The notes below the pieces were generated by a model, which saw only the letters and a list, made by a program, of their open reading frames with translations, searched no databases and was not told the DNA's origin. Below are positions 8,159 through 15,848 of a stretch of DNA of 42,700 nucleotides, in pieces; the stretch's first letter is position 1, and each line of letters opens with the position of its first letter. Origin of the DNA: Catenulispora rubra (GTDB taxonomy: Bacteria; Actinomycetota; Actinomycetes; Streptomycetales; Catenulisporaceae); the NCBI RefSeq assembly GCF_015356825.1, contig NZ_JAACYW010000075.1:1-42700 (forward strand). Reading direction: 5' to 3'. The position numbers and the translations under genes were made by a program.

Positions 8159-8523
8159 ATGTCCGAGCAGAGTGCCGAGCAGAGTGCCGTGCCGAGCCCG
8201 CCGCCGACCGCCTCATAGCAGACATCTACGTTCTCGGCTGGATCCTGCACGACTGGAGCGACGAGGACTGCCGGCGCATCCTCGGCTCTATCTCGGCCGC
8301 TGCCGAGCCGGGCGCCAGAGTGCTGATCCTCGAAGGACTGATCCCGCCGGGAGACCAGCCGCACCCCATCAAGTCCATGGACCTGACCATGCTCGGCATC
8401 CTCAGCGGCAAGGAGCGCACCGAGCAGGAGTACCGTGACCTGCTCGACAGCGCCGGCTTCAGCCTCGACCGAGCCGTGGCCACCCCCAGCCCCTACTCGA
8501 TCCTCGAAGCCAGCCTGCGCTGA
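8159..8523 (+). pseudogene. remnant of SAM-dependent O-methyltransferase (internal deletion)
   Basis: ATG 8159 opens a frame reading MSEQSAEQSAVPSPPPTA and stopping at 8216-8218. A second frame, entered near 8200, reads ADRLIADIYVLGWILHDWSD and continues to the stop at 8521-8523. The second piece is the C-terminal part of a plant-type O-methyltransferase (HDWSDEDCRRIL, LILEGLIPPG, KERTEQEYRDLL, SPYSILEA). Intact family members are about 330-350 residues, so roughly 200 residues, including the dimerisation domain and SAM-binding glycine motif, have been lost. A 12-base duplication (8165-8176 and 8177-8188) lies in the N-terminal piece. Not expected to be functional. Confidence 0.75.
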
Positions 8524-8591
8524 GCACGGCGTTTTTCACGGACACGGCGTTCTTCACGAACCCGACGCCCCGTCCCCGTCAGCCAAAAAGC

Positions 8592-9368
8592 TCACCCGAA
8601 CAAACGCCGCTGGATCTCCCGCCGATAGTCCTCCAGCGTCTTGTCCAGATGCACCCCCGCCGCCGCGGCCGCCGCCTCCGGGTCGCCGCGGCGGATCGCC
8701 TCGTAGATCGCGGCGTGCTCGGTGATCGCCTCGGCGGCGTGGCTGCCCAGGGCGCCGTGCAGGCCGATGGTGCTGGACTGGCGTTGCAGGCGGCGGGCCT
8801 CGCGGACCGCCGCGAGCAGGAACGGGTTGTGCGAGGCGGTGGCGATGCCGAGATGGAACTCGTCGTCGCCGCGGTCGAACAGCGCGGTCTGGTCGGTCAG
8901 GTGGCCCTGTTCGCATAGCTGCGCCGCGGTCTCGATGGCGCGCAGTTCGGCCGGGGTCGCCCGGGTCGCGGCCAGCCTGCTGGCGGCCGACTCCTGGACC
9001 CGCCGGAACTCGAAGAGCATGTAGACGTGGTCCAGGTCGGTCGGCAGGAAGAAGCCGCCCCACCGTGAGGAGCCCAGCATGCCCTCGTCGTCGGCGACGT
9101 AGAGGCCGCGGCCCTTCTGCGCGCGGACCCGGCCGACGGCCGACAGGATCTTGATCGCCTCGCGGACCACGGTCCGGCTGGCCCCCAGGCGCTCGGCCAG
9201 TTCCTTCTCGGTCGGCATCCGGTCGCCCGGCTGGAGCCGCGATTCGACGATGAGCTGCAGGATCTGTTCCGCGATCAGTTCATAGCCCGGACGGTAGGTG
9301 TCGGCCCGGGCCTCTTCCAGTCTTCCTGTGGACGCGCCGTCCTCCGCCAGGACGGGTGTGCCGTCCAC
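8592..9368 (-). CDS. FadR/GntR-family transcriptional regulator
   Basis: A 258-residue regulator. An N-terminal GntR winged helix (MPTEKELAERLGASRTVVRE and AIKILSAVGRVRAQKGRG) is followed by an all-helical FCD ligand domain with metal-binding residues (DDEFHLGIATASHN and later His). GTG 9368 is chosen because AGGGAGG lies 5 bases upstream on this strand; the longer TTG 9407 reading lacks a site and would run over the palindrome at 9391-9400. It is divergent from the sugar ABC and dehydrogenase operon beginning at 9760, and FCD regulators commonly sense organic and sugar acids, so it probably controls that operon, perhaps with fuconate or a related acid as signal (inference). Confidence 0.88.
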   Translation of the reverse strand: MDGTPVLAEDGASTGRLEEARADTYRPGYELIAEQILQLIVESRLQPGDRMPTEKELAERLGASRTVVREAIKILSAVGRVRAQKGRGLYVADDEGMLGSSRWGGFFLPTDLDHVYMLFEFRRVQESAASRLAATRATPAELRAIETAAQLCEQGHLTDQTALFDRGDDEFHLGIATASHNPFLLAAVREARRLQRQSSTIGLHGALGSHAAEAITEHAAIYEAIRRGDPEAAAAAAGVHLDKTLEDYRREIQRRLFG

Positions 9369-9390
9369 CGTGGCCTCCCTCACCCCTGCT

Positions 9391-9400
9391 TTGGTACCAA
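9391..9400. promoter_or_regulatory. TTGGTACCAA palindrome, putative FadR-type operator
   Basis: A perfect 10-base palindrome of the TGGTnnACCA type bound by FadR-subfamily regulators, 23 bases upstream of the chosen regulator start. The position suits autorepression and possibly control of the divergent operon. Confidence 0.5.
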
Positions 9401-9564
9401 GTGCCAAGGAGCATACATGTGGACCTCATTCGAGACCAGATGGGTCCTACACATATGACCATCGACGGCATCCAAGCCGCGTCCAAACCGTAAGCAAGTC
9501 GGGCATAACCGCGGCTCGGATGGCGCGCACGGAAAAAGATGTTGAAGAGATGTGTGCTGCCCTC

Positions 9565-9634
9565 TTGACGCGCGCCCCCCTGCCCAGCTGTTATGTGTGC
9601 CACAGGTCACCGCCTCGGGTGTGTTACCGGTAAC
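9565..9634 (+). promoter_or_regulatory. predicted fucose-operon promoter with GTTACCGGTAAC palindrome
   Basis: TTGACG (9565-9570) and TGTTAT (9589-9594) are 18 bases apart. A perfect 12-base palindrome with central CG, GTTACCGGTAAC, lies at 9623-9634, about 20 bases past the expected start. That form is LacI-like, so a second regulator besides the adjacent FadR protein may act here. The rest of the 391-base gap 9369-9759 shows only a weak GGACC/GGTCC inverted repeat near 9421-9451. Confidence 0.45.
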
Positions 9635-9759
9635 CAATCGGCAACATCGGGGCGACGGCCCGAAACCGAGTCGCATCGACCCGATGAGTAGGACACATGT
9701 CTTCATTTCCGGTCCGCCCAGTCGCAGCTCGGCGGTGCCCCAGTGCAGGGGAGTCGTTC

Positions 9760-11145
9760 ATGAAAGTGAAATTCCGCGCCATCGGCGCGCCGGCCACGGG
9801 CCGCGGTCGCGGACGCACCGCGCTCGTGGCGGTCGGAGCCCTGCTCGCGCTCGGTGCCGCCGCCTGCGGCGGCTCGAGCTCGGGGAAGGCCGGCACAGCC
9901 GGTAGCAGCGGCACCTTCAAGCCCGCCGCGCAGACCGGCGGAACCCTGACGGTCTGGGTCGACTCGACCCGGCTGGCCGCCGCGAAGCTGTACCAGAAGG
10001 ACCATCCCGAGGTGAAGATGGACATCGTCACCTACGACGGGGACGCCAACGGCTCCAACTACCTGCAGACCAAGGTCTCCCTGTTCAACCGGACCGGGTC
10101 GGGCTGGCCGGACGTCGTCTTCAGCTCGCAGAACAACGAGACCTCGTGGGCGGTTCAGGCCGGGTTCACCGCGCCGCTGAACAAGGGTCTGATCCCGCAG
10201 GCCACGCTGGACGGCTGGGCCACCGACGCCAACGCCCCGTGCACCGTGGACGGCACCGTCTACTGCCTGCGCAACGACCTGTCGCAGACCGTGCTCTGGT
10301 ACAACGACAAGCTCATGAAGCAGTGGGGCTACCAGGTCCCCACGACCTGGGAGCAGTACCAGGCACTGGGCCAGAAGGTCGCCACCGAGCACCCCGGCTA
10401 CCTGGTCGGCGCCGCCGGCGACACCTTCACCCCCGAGGTCTACATGTGGGCCGGCAAGTGCGGCGCAAATCAGATACAGATCACCGGCGCCAAGGCCGTC
10501 ACCGTCGACACCACCAGTGCGAACTGCACCAAGATGGCGGGGCTGCTCGACACGCTCATCCAGAACAAGACCATGTCGATCTCGAGCGTGTTCAGCTCCG
10601 ACTTCGACAAGAACGAGCCCGACAAGATCCTGATGATGCCCGGCCCGTCGTGGTACGGCGGCGCGCTGTTCCAGGGCACCTTCAAGACCCCGGCCGGGCA
10701 GATCGGCGTGGCCCCGATGCCGCAGTGGGCCGGCGAGACCAGCCCCTCGGTGGGCAACGTCGGCGGCGGCACCTGGCTGGTGTCCGCGCACAGCAAGAAC
10801 CTCAAGGCCTCGACCGACTTCCTGACCTGGGTCACGACCGCCGACGACTACCAGGGCAAGCTGGCCCCGGGCTACCCGGCCTATGCGCCGGCGGCCAAGA
10901 CCTGGCTCGCGGCCCAGGCCGCCTCCGGGTACTACGCCGACGACATCACCGCGCCGCTGACGACCGCGGCCGGCCAGGTGTGGTCGGGCTGGGGCTACGG
11001 CCAGTTCAGCCAGGAGGCGGTCTGGGCGGCCACGGTCACCCCGGGCGTCAACGCCGGCAAGACCATCACCTCCCTGCTGCCGGCCTGGCAGGACTCGATC
11101 GCGAACCACGCCAAGGCCGACGGATACCAGGTGACGTCGAAGTGA
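9760..11145 (+). CDS. sugar ABC transporter substrate-binding lipoprotein
   Basis: A 461-residue extracytoplasmic binding protein of the CUT1 type (SBP_bac_1). The lipobox ends at Cys36 (LGAAAC), after an Arg-rich n-region and hydrophobic core, so the mature protein is lipid-anchored to the membrane. Typical motifs: GTLTVWVD near the mature start, PDVVFSSQNN, VLWYNDKLMKQWG and VPTTWEQYQALG. ATG 9760 has AGGGGAG at 9747-9753; upstream in-frame starts are rejected. The stop overlaps the next gene's GTG. The ligand is inferred from the operon as L-fucose, another 6-deoxysugar or a fucose-containing oligosaccharide. Confidence 0.9.
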   Translation: MKVKFRAIGAPATGRGRGRTALVAVGALLALGAAACGGSSSGKAGTAGSSGTFKPAAQTGGTLTVWVDSTRLAAAKLYQKDHPEVKMDIVTYDGDANGSNYLQTKVSLFNRTGSGWPDVVFSSQNNETSWAVQAGFTAPLNKGLIPQATLDGWATDANAPCTVDGTVYCLRNDLSQTVLWYNDKLMKQWGYQVPTTWEQYQALGQKVATEHPGYLVGAAGDTFTPEVYMWAGKCGANQIQITGAKAVTVDTTSANCTKMAGLLDTLIQNKTMSISSVFSSDFDKNEPDKILMMPGPSWYGGALFQGTFKTPAGQIGVAPMPQWAGETSPSVGNVGGGTWLVSAHSKNLKASTDFLTWVTTADDYQGKLAPGYPAYAPAAKTWLAAQAASGYYADDITAPLTTAAGQVWSGWGYGQFSQEAVWAATVTPGVNAGKTITSLLPAWQDSIANHAKADGYQVTSK

Positions 11146-12062
11146 GTTCACGCACTGCGACGACCGGCCGGACCACAGCGCCGCGCAGCACTCGGCGCAC
11201 GCTGTGGCCCGGCCGGGCCGGCCACGGCTTCGTCGCCGCCTACGTGGTGCTGCTGATCGCGTTCGGCATCGTGCCCACCTGCTACGCGGTCTACTTCGCG
11301 TTCACCAATGGGAACGCGCACTTCGCCGGTCTGTCGAACTTCTCCCGGGCCGCGTCGGACTTCCGGTTCGTACCGGCCGTCGAGCATGTCGCGCTGTACC
11401 TGCTGTTCTGGCTGGCGGCGCTGGTGGTGCTCGTCGTGGGGCTGTCGCTGCTGCTGCACCGGCTGACCGCCCGCGGTGTGAGCAAGGCCCTGAGGTTCCT
11501 GTACTACATCCCGGGTGCGCTGGCCGGTGCGGCGGGCGTCATGGTGTGGCTGTTCCTGCTCGACCCGACCGTGAGCCCGGTGAGCTTCCTGCTCCGGGCG
11601 ATGGGGTTCGCCACCTTCGGCCAGGTGGTCGCCCCCGGGCACCTGCCGGTCCTGTTCACCCTGATCGCGTTCTGGACCGGCGCGGGCGGGTGGATCGTGG
11701 TGATGCACGGGGCGCTGAACAACATCCCGCACGAGGTCATCGAGGCCGCGCGCATCGACGGCGCGAGCGCCTGGCAGACCGCGCGGCGGATCCAGATCCC
11801 GATGCTGCGCAAGTGGATCATCTACATGGTGATCCTGGCCTTCGCCGGCGGCACCCAGCTGTTCGTCGAACCGCAGCTGCTCTCGCAGGCCAGCGTCGGC
11901 GTCGCGGGCACCGACTACTCGCTGAACCAGCTCTCCTATGACTTCGCCTTCCAGAACAACGACGTCGACACCGCCGCGGCCATCTCGGTCGAGCTCCTGC
12001 TCGTCGGCCTGATCGTGGCCGCCGTGTTCGTCGCCAGATCGGGGTTCTTCGATGCCGACTGA
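11142..12062 (+). CDS. sugar ABC transporter permease (MalF type)
   Basis: A 306-residue inner-membrane permease with about six transmembrane segments and the EAA loop (EVIEAARIDGASAWQTARRI) that contacts the ATPase. GTG 11142 overlaps the binding-protein stop as GTGA, indicating translational coupling. With the binding protein and the next permease it forms a CUT1 importer. There is no ATPase gene in the operon; such actinobacterial importers usually share a distant MsiK-type ATPase. Confidence 0.9.
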   Translation: MSSRTATTGRTTAPRSTRRTLWPGRAGHGFVAAYVVLLIAFGIVPTCYAVYFAFTNGNAHFAGLSNFSRAASDFRFVPAVEHVALYLLFWLAALVVLVVGLSLLLHRLTARGVSKALRFLYYIPGALAGAAGVMVWLFLLDPTVSPVSFLLRAMGFATFGQVVAPGHLPVLFTLIAFWTGAGGWIVVMHGALNNIPHEVIEAARIDGASAWQTARRIQIPMLRKWIIYMVILAFAGGTQLFVEPQLLSQASVGVAGTDYSLNQLSYDFAFQNNDVDTAAAISVELLLVGLIVAAVFVARSGFFDAD

Positions 12063-13014
12063 GGGACACCCGGGCGTATCGGCCTTCCGTACCCGGACCG
12101 CGACGGCGGCCCCGCCCGCCGGCCCCGGACCGCGACGCAGCGCCGCCGCACGCCGCCGCAAGCCGGGCAACCCGCTGCCCGCGCTGGTGCTCGGACTGTT
12201 CGTGATCTTCTTCGTGCTGCCGGTGCTCTGGCTGGTGCTGGCGGCGACCAAGACCGACGACCAGCTCGTGCACGGCAACCCGCTGTCGGTCGGGTCCTGG
12301 CACGCGCTCCGGGCCAACTGGGACGCGCTGACCTCCTACCAGGACGACGCGATCTTCCAGTGGCTGCGCAACTCCGCGGTCTACTCGTTCCTGGCGCTCG
12401 TGATCACCTTGCTGGTGGCGATCCCCGCGGGCTACGCGCTGGCGATGACCGAGTTCCGCGGCCGCCGCATGCTGCTGATCGCCACCCTCGTGGTGATGCT
12501 CATGCCGAACGCGACGCTGGTCGTGCCGCTGTTCCTGGAAGTCAACGCGGTGCACCTGATCGGGTCGATGTGGTCGATCATCCTGCCGTACGCGTTCTAT
12601 CCGTTCGGCGTGTATCTGGCCTACATCTACTTCAGCACCGCGCTTCCCAGGGAACTGCTGGAGGCCGCACGGCTGGACGGCTGCAGCGAGATCGGCGTCT
12701 TCCGCCGGGTCGCGTTGCCGCTGGCCGCGCCGATCGTGGCGCTCGTCGGGTTCTTCAGCTTCGTGGCCAACTGGACCAACTACTTCCTGCCCTACGTCAT
12801 GCTGCCGCAGAGCAGCCAGCTTCCGGTCCAGGTGGGCCTGGGCACGCTGCTGAACGACGTACCGCAGTTCAACCCGACCGTCGGGGACCTGGCCGTGCAA
12901 CGTCCGGAGCTCGCGCTGGCGACCCTGCTGGCGATCACCCCGGTGCTCATCGTGTTCCTGTTCTCCCAGCGCTTCCTGGTGACCGGCATGCTCGCCGGCG
13001 CCACCAAGAGCTGA
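12052..13014 (+). CDS. sugar ABC transporter permease (MalG type)
   Basis: A 320-residue permease with a basic, proline-rich cytosolic N-terminus (about 45 residues), six predicted membrane segments and the EAA loop ELLEAARLDGCSEIG before FRRVALPLAAP. ATG 12052 lies 11 bases inside the preceding permease gene, so the two are coupled. It is the second transmembrane half of the importer starting at 9760. Confidence 0.9.
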   Translation: MPTEGHPGVSAFRTRTATAAPPAGPGPRRSAAARRRKPGNPLPALVLGLFVIFFVLPVLWLVLAATKTDDQLVHGNPLSVGSWHALRANWDALTSYQDDAIFQWLRNSAVYSFLALVITLLVAIPAGYALAMTEFRGRRMLLIATLVVMLMPNATLVVPLFLEVNAVHLIGSMWSIILPYAFYPFGVYLAYIYFSTALPRELLEAARLDGCSEIGVFRRVALPLAAPIVALVGFFSFVANWTNYFLPYVMLPQSSQLPVQVGLGTLLNDVPQFNPTVGDLAVQRPELALATLLAITPVLIVFLFSQRFLVTGMLAGATKS

Positions 13015-13046
13015 ACATCCAGAACGTCCAAACGGAGATACCTTTC

Positions 13047-14984
13047 ATGCATCCCGTCATCAAAGCCTCTGTCCCGGTGCTCGAGCCTCCCGGCTGGGCG
13101 CTGGCCGAGCGCGAGCTGTTCGATCTGCTGGACCGGTCGTGGCGGCGCTTCGCCGAGGACTTCACCGGCCCCGGCGGCGAGCTCAGATACCACGGGACGC
13201 TCTCCACGCGCGACGGCGGCGACGACTTCTACGAGGTCTTCTTCAACTGGCCGCAGCTGTATCTGCTCGGCGGCGCCGACGACCTGCTCGCCGCCTCCGA
13301 GCGGCACTGGGAGGGCGTGACCCGCCAGCTCACGGAGCTCGGCATGCTGCGCGACGAGTACGAGCGCGGATACGACTGGTTCCACCAGGGCGAGAGCCTG
13401 CTGCTGTTCTACTTCCTGTGTATGGCCGCGCCCGACCGCTGGCGCGAGCGCGCGGTCCGCTTCGCAGAGCTCTACATCGACCCGGTGCACCGCAACTACG
13501 ACGCCGAACACCGCATCATCCGGCGCCCGCACAACGGCAGCGACCCGGACCGGGAAGGCCTGTTCGACGGCGAGAGCTACCCGTGGCTGCCCAAGGAAGC
13601 CGAGATGTACGGCTTCCCCCTGAACTGGATCCTGCCCGCGGGCGCCGAAACCCCGCCGCTGGACAAGGATCCGCGCCTGGGCGAACAGATGCGGCTGCGT
13701 ACGGGGGTCGGCGACACCGCGGTCAACCTCGCGGCCACCAACCTCGCCCTCAATGCCCTGATCCTCACCGGCGAGGAGCGCTACCGGGACTGGATCGTCG
13801 AGTACGTCGGCGCGTGGCGGGAGCGTGCCGCCGCCAACGACGGCGTCATACCCGACAACGTCGCCCCGGACGGAACCGTCGGCGGCCTTCTGGAGGGCCG
13901 CTGGTACGGCGGCCACTACGGCTGGAACTGGCCGCACGGCTGGCACAGCGTCGGACCCGCCGCGGCGGTCGCGGCCCTGGCCGCCGCCACCGTCACCGGC
14001 GACGACTCCTACCTCGACCTGGTCGGCCCCACCCTCGACGAGGTCATCGCGCACGGCAAGACGATGACGTTCGCCGACGCGGACTCCAGCCTGCAGTCCA
14101 AGTGGACCATCCAGCTGCTCGACGACGTCCGGACCCCGACCTTCCACGTCCCGTACCGGCACGGCGACGACGGCTGGTTCGACTACAACCCGATGCCGGC
14201 GGTCGTGCCCGCCGCGCTCTGGCACCACACCGCCTCCGACGCCGACCGCGCGCGCATCGAGCAGCTGCGCGAGGCCTCGGGCATCGACTGGAGCGTCATC
14301 CGGCCGTTCCGCAGCAAGGAGGAATCAGGGCACGAAGAGCCCTGGTTCGCCTTCCTCACTGGCGACGACCCCGGCTACCCCGAGCGCATCCTGGCCACGG
14401 CGCAGGCCCAGGTGCGGCACCGCCTGACCCGCATGGAGCGGTACCGGGACCTGGACGTGCCCGAGGCCGACATCCACCTGTGGCAGCAGTCGAACCCGGT
14501 GGCCACCGAGGCCCTGGTCCAGCTCACCTGGGGCGGGCCGCAGGTGCTGTACAACGGCGGTCTCCAGCAGGCGCGGGTGCGTTACTACGACGCCGAATCG
14601 CGCCGTCCGGGCCTGCCGCCGTCGGTCGCGGCGCTGGTGTCCAGCATCGATCCGCAGGCGACCGTCGTGGAGCTGGTGAACCTCGACCCGGAGCAGGCGC
14701 GCACGGTGATCGTGCAGGCCGGGGCCTTCGCAGAGCACACCATCGCCGCCGTCGAGTACACGGCCTGCGAGGACCCGTCGTGGATCGGCGACCTCTATGA
14801 CTACGGACACCGGCAGCCGGCCGAGACGTCGGAGTCGGCCGAGGTCGGCGGTCCGTGGCTCACCGTCGAGCTGCCCCGCTCCACGCGCGTGCGGCTGACG
14901 CTGCGCCTGGAGCTGCGCACCCGCCAACCGTCCTATCGCACGCCGTTCGACGCCGAGCCCGCGCAGACGGACGGCGCGGAGTGA
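13047..14984 (+). CDS. conserved-looking 645-residue protein, putative glycan-active enzyme
   Basis: A 645-residue protein with no signal peptide, so cytosolic. I do not recognise a named family with certainty. It is rich in aromatic and acidic clusters typical of (alpha/alpha)6-barrel sugar enzymes: DDFYEVFFNWPQLYLLGG, DWFHQGESLLLFYF, HRIIRRPHNG, YPWLPKEAEMYGF, GRWYGGHYGWNWPHG and DIHLWQQSNPV. The C-terminal 120 residues look like an all-beta domain. ATG 13047 follows GGAGA at 13035. It sits 32 bases after the permease and overlaps the amidohydrolase remnant by GTGA, so it belongs to the sugar operon. A hydrolase or lyase acting on the imported oligosaccharide is the most likely role (inference); a linalool-dehydratase-like fold is another option. 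Confidence 0.75.
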   Translation: MHPVIKASVPVLEPPGWALAERELFDLLDRSWRRFAEDFTGPGGELRYHGTLSTRDGGDDFYEVFFNWPQLYLLGGADDLLAASERHWEGVTRQLTELGMLRDEYERGYDWFHQGESLLLFYFLCMAAPDRWRERAVRFAELYIDPVHRNYDAEHRIIRRPHNGSDPDREGLFDGESYPWLPKEAEMYGFPLNWILPAGAETPPLDKDPRLGEQMRLRTGVGDTAVNLAATNLALNALILTGEERYRDWIVEYVGAWRERAAANDGVIPDNVAPDGTVGGLLEGRWYGGHYGWNWPHGWHSVGPAAAVAALAAATVTGDDSYLDLVGPTLDEVIAHGKTMTFADADSSLQSKWTIQLLDDVRTPTFHVPYRHGDDGWFDYNPMPAVVPAALWHHTASDADRARIEQLREASGIDWSVIRPFRSKEESGHEEPWFAFLTGDDPGYPERILATAQAQVRHRLTRMERYRDLDVPEADIHLWQQSNPVATEALVQLTWGGPQVLYNGGLQQARVRYYDAESRRPGLPPSVAALVSSIDPQATVVELVNLDPEQARTVIVQAGAFAEHTIAAVEYTACEDPSWIGDLYDYGHRQPAETSESAEVGGPWLTVELPRSTRVRLTLRLELRTRQPSYRTPFDAEPAQTDGAE

Positions 14985-15468
14985 CCACGGAGCATCAGGA
15001 CCCTGGGCTGGTCCGGGTCGTCGCGCGTGTCCGGCTCGAAGATCCGGAATCGGTGCGCTGTGCGATCGGCCGCCGCTCGGACGACCCGTACGTCGTCGGC
15101 GCGCCGCAGTCTTCAGGACGCGCCGGCGGGCTTCTTGGCCGATCCGGGATTGCGGGACGGGGCGTGCCTACTCTGCGCCGCCGGACTGCCGTTCGATGCC
15201 TGGGTGCGAGAACACCAGCAGCCCGAGCCGGTCGGGCTCGCTGCGGCGGTTGGCCGAGCACGACAACGTCGTGGTCAAGCTCTCCGGCCTGGCCACCGAA
15301 CTGATGACGCAGGTCACCTCCTACGAGGACTGGTTCGCACCGGTCCTGGAAGCGCTCAACGCGTATCTGGCGGCGACCGCCGACGCGATGCTGTCCGCCA
15401 ACGCAGAACGCGTGTACGGAGTCCGCGCCGCCTCTTCGGCCGACACCCACTCGATAGGAAAGCCCTGA
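14981..15468 (+). pseudogene. wrecked amidohydrolase, probable L-fuconolactonase
   Basis: Pieces of one amidohydrolase-2 lactonase appear in order but in three frames: VRVVARVRLEDPESVRCAIG from GTG 14981; then DAPAGFLADPGLRDGACLL and AAGLPFDAWVREHQQPE (about 15107-15225); then LRRLAEHDNVVVKLSGLATE, LNAYLAATADAMLSANAERV and YGV to the stop at 15466-15468. The N-terminal His-x-His metal site and the SDWP metal-ligand region are missing, so several deletions have occurred. Intact relatives are about 280-300 residues and hydrolyse L-fucono- or L-rhamnono-lactone to the acid, which fits the adjacent mutarotase and dehydrogenase genes. Certainly non-functional if read as seen. Confidence 0.8.
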
Positions 15469-15469
15469 C

Positions 15470-15811
15470 ATGCAACGCATAGCCCAAGTGGCCCGGCTGC
15501 GGCCAGAGCTGCGCGAGGAATACCTCGCCCTGCACCGCGAAGTCTGGCCGGGTGTCGAGGCCGCGCTGCGCGCGGCGCACATCCGCAACTACAGCATCTA
15601 CCTCCACGGCGACATGCTCTTCGCCTACTACGAGTACCACGGCGCGGACTTCGCGGCCGACCTGGAGGAGATCATCAAGGCCGACCCCGAGACACAGCGG
15701 TGGTGGACCTTCACCGACCCCTGCCAGATCCCGTGGCCGGACTCCGCCGAAGGCAGCCGCTGGTCGGACCTGCCGGAGATCTGGCACCTCAGCGACGAAC
15801 CACGTGTGTGA
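15470..15811 (+). CDS. L-rhamnose mutarotase family protein (RhaM-like)
   Basis: A 113-residue cytosolic mutarotase that interconverts alpha and beta anomers of a 6-deoxyhexose. The sequence aligns with E. coli RhaM without gaps at the N-terminus: Tyr18 and catalytic His22 are at the same positions, followed by WPGVEAAL, NYSIYL and the RWW motif. In actinobacteria this family is often found with L-fucose oxidation genes, and the linked GH29 fucosidase and L-fucose-dehydrogenase-like protein favour fucose over rhamnose here. ATG 15470 has AGGAA at 15456-15460. It is intact although the gene before it is destroyed and the gene after it is a remnant. Confidence 0.88.
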   Translation: MQRIAQVARLRPELREEYLALHREVWPGVEAALRAAHIRNYSIYLHGDMLFAYYEYHGADFAADLEEIIKADPETQRWWTFTDPCQIPWPDSAEGSRWSDLPEIWHLSDEPRV

Positions 15812-15820
15812 CCGCTAACA
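15807..15820. promoter_or_regulatory. degenerate copy of the CE1 operator
   Basis: TGTGACCGCTAACA matches 12 of 14 bases of the perfect palindrome at 1278-1291, with one half-site (CGCTAACA) intact. It overlaps the mutarotase stop codon and precedes the beta-helix/CBM13 remnant. It may be a decayed operator of that once-full-length hydrolase. Confidence 0.35.
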
Positions 15821-15848
15821 TTCCGCACGGCCAGCCCGAAGGAGGATC

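Noticed and set aside
14981..15304. Intact small protein genes at the amidohydrolase remnant
   Set aside because: Each of the three frames carries only part of one family alignment and turns Arg-rich outside it.
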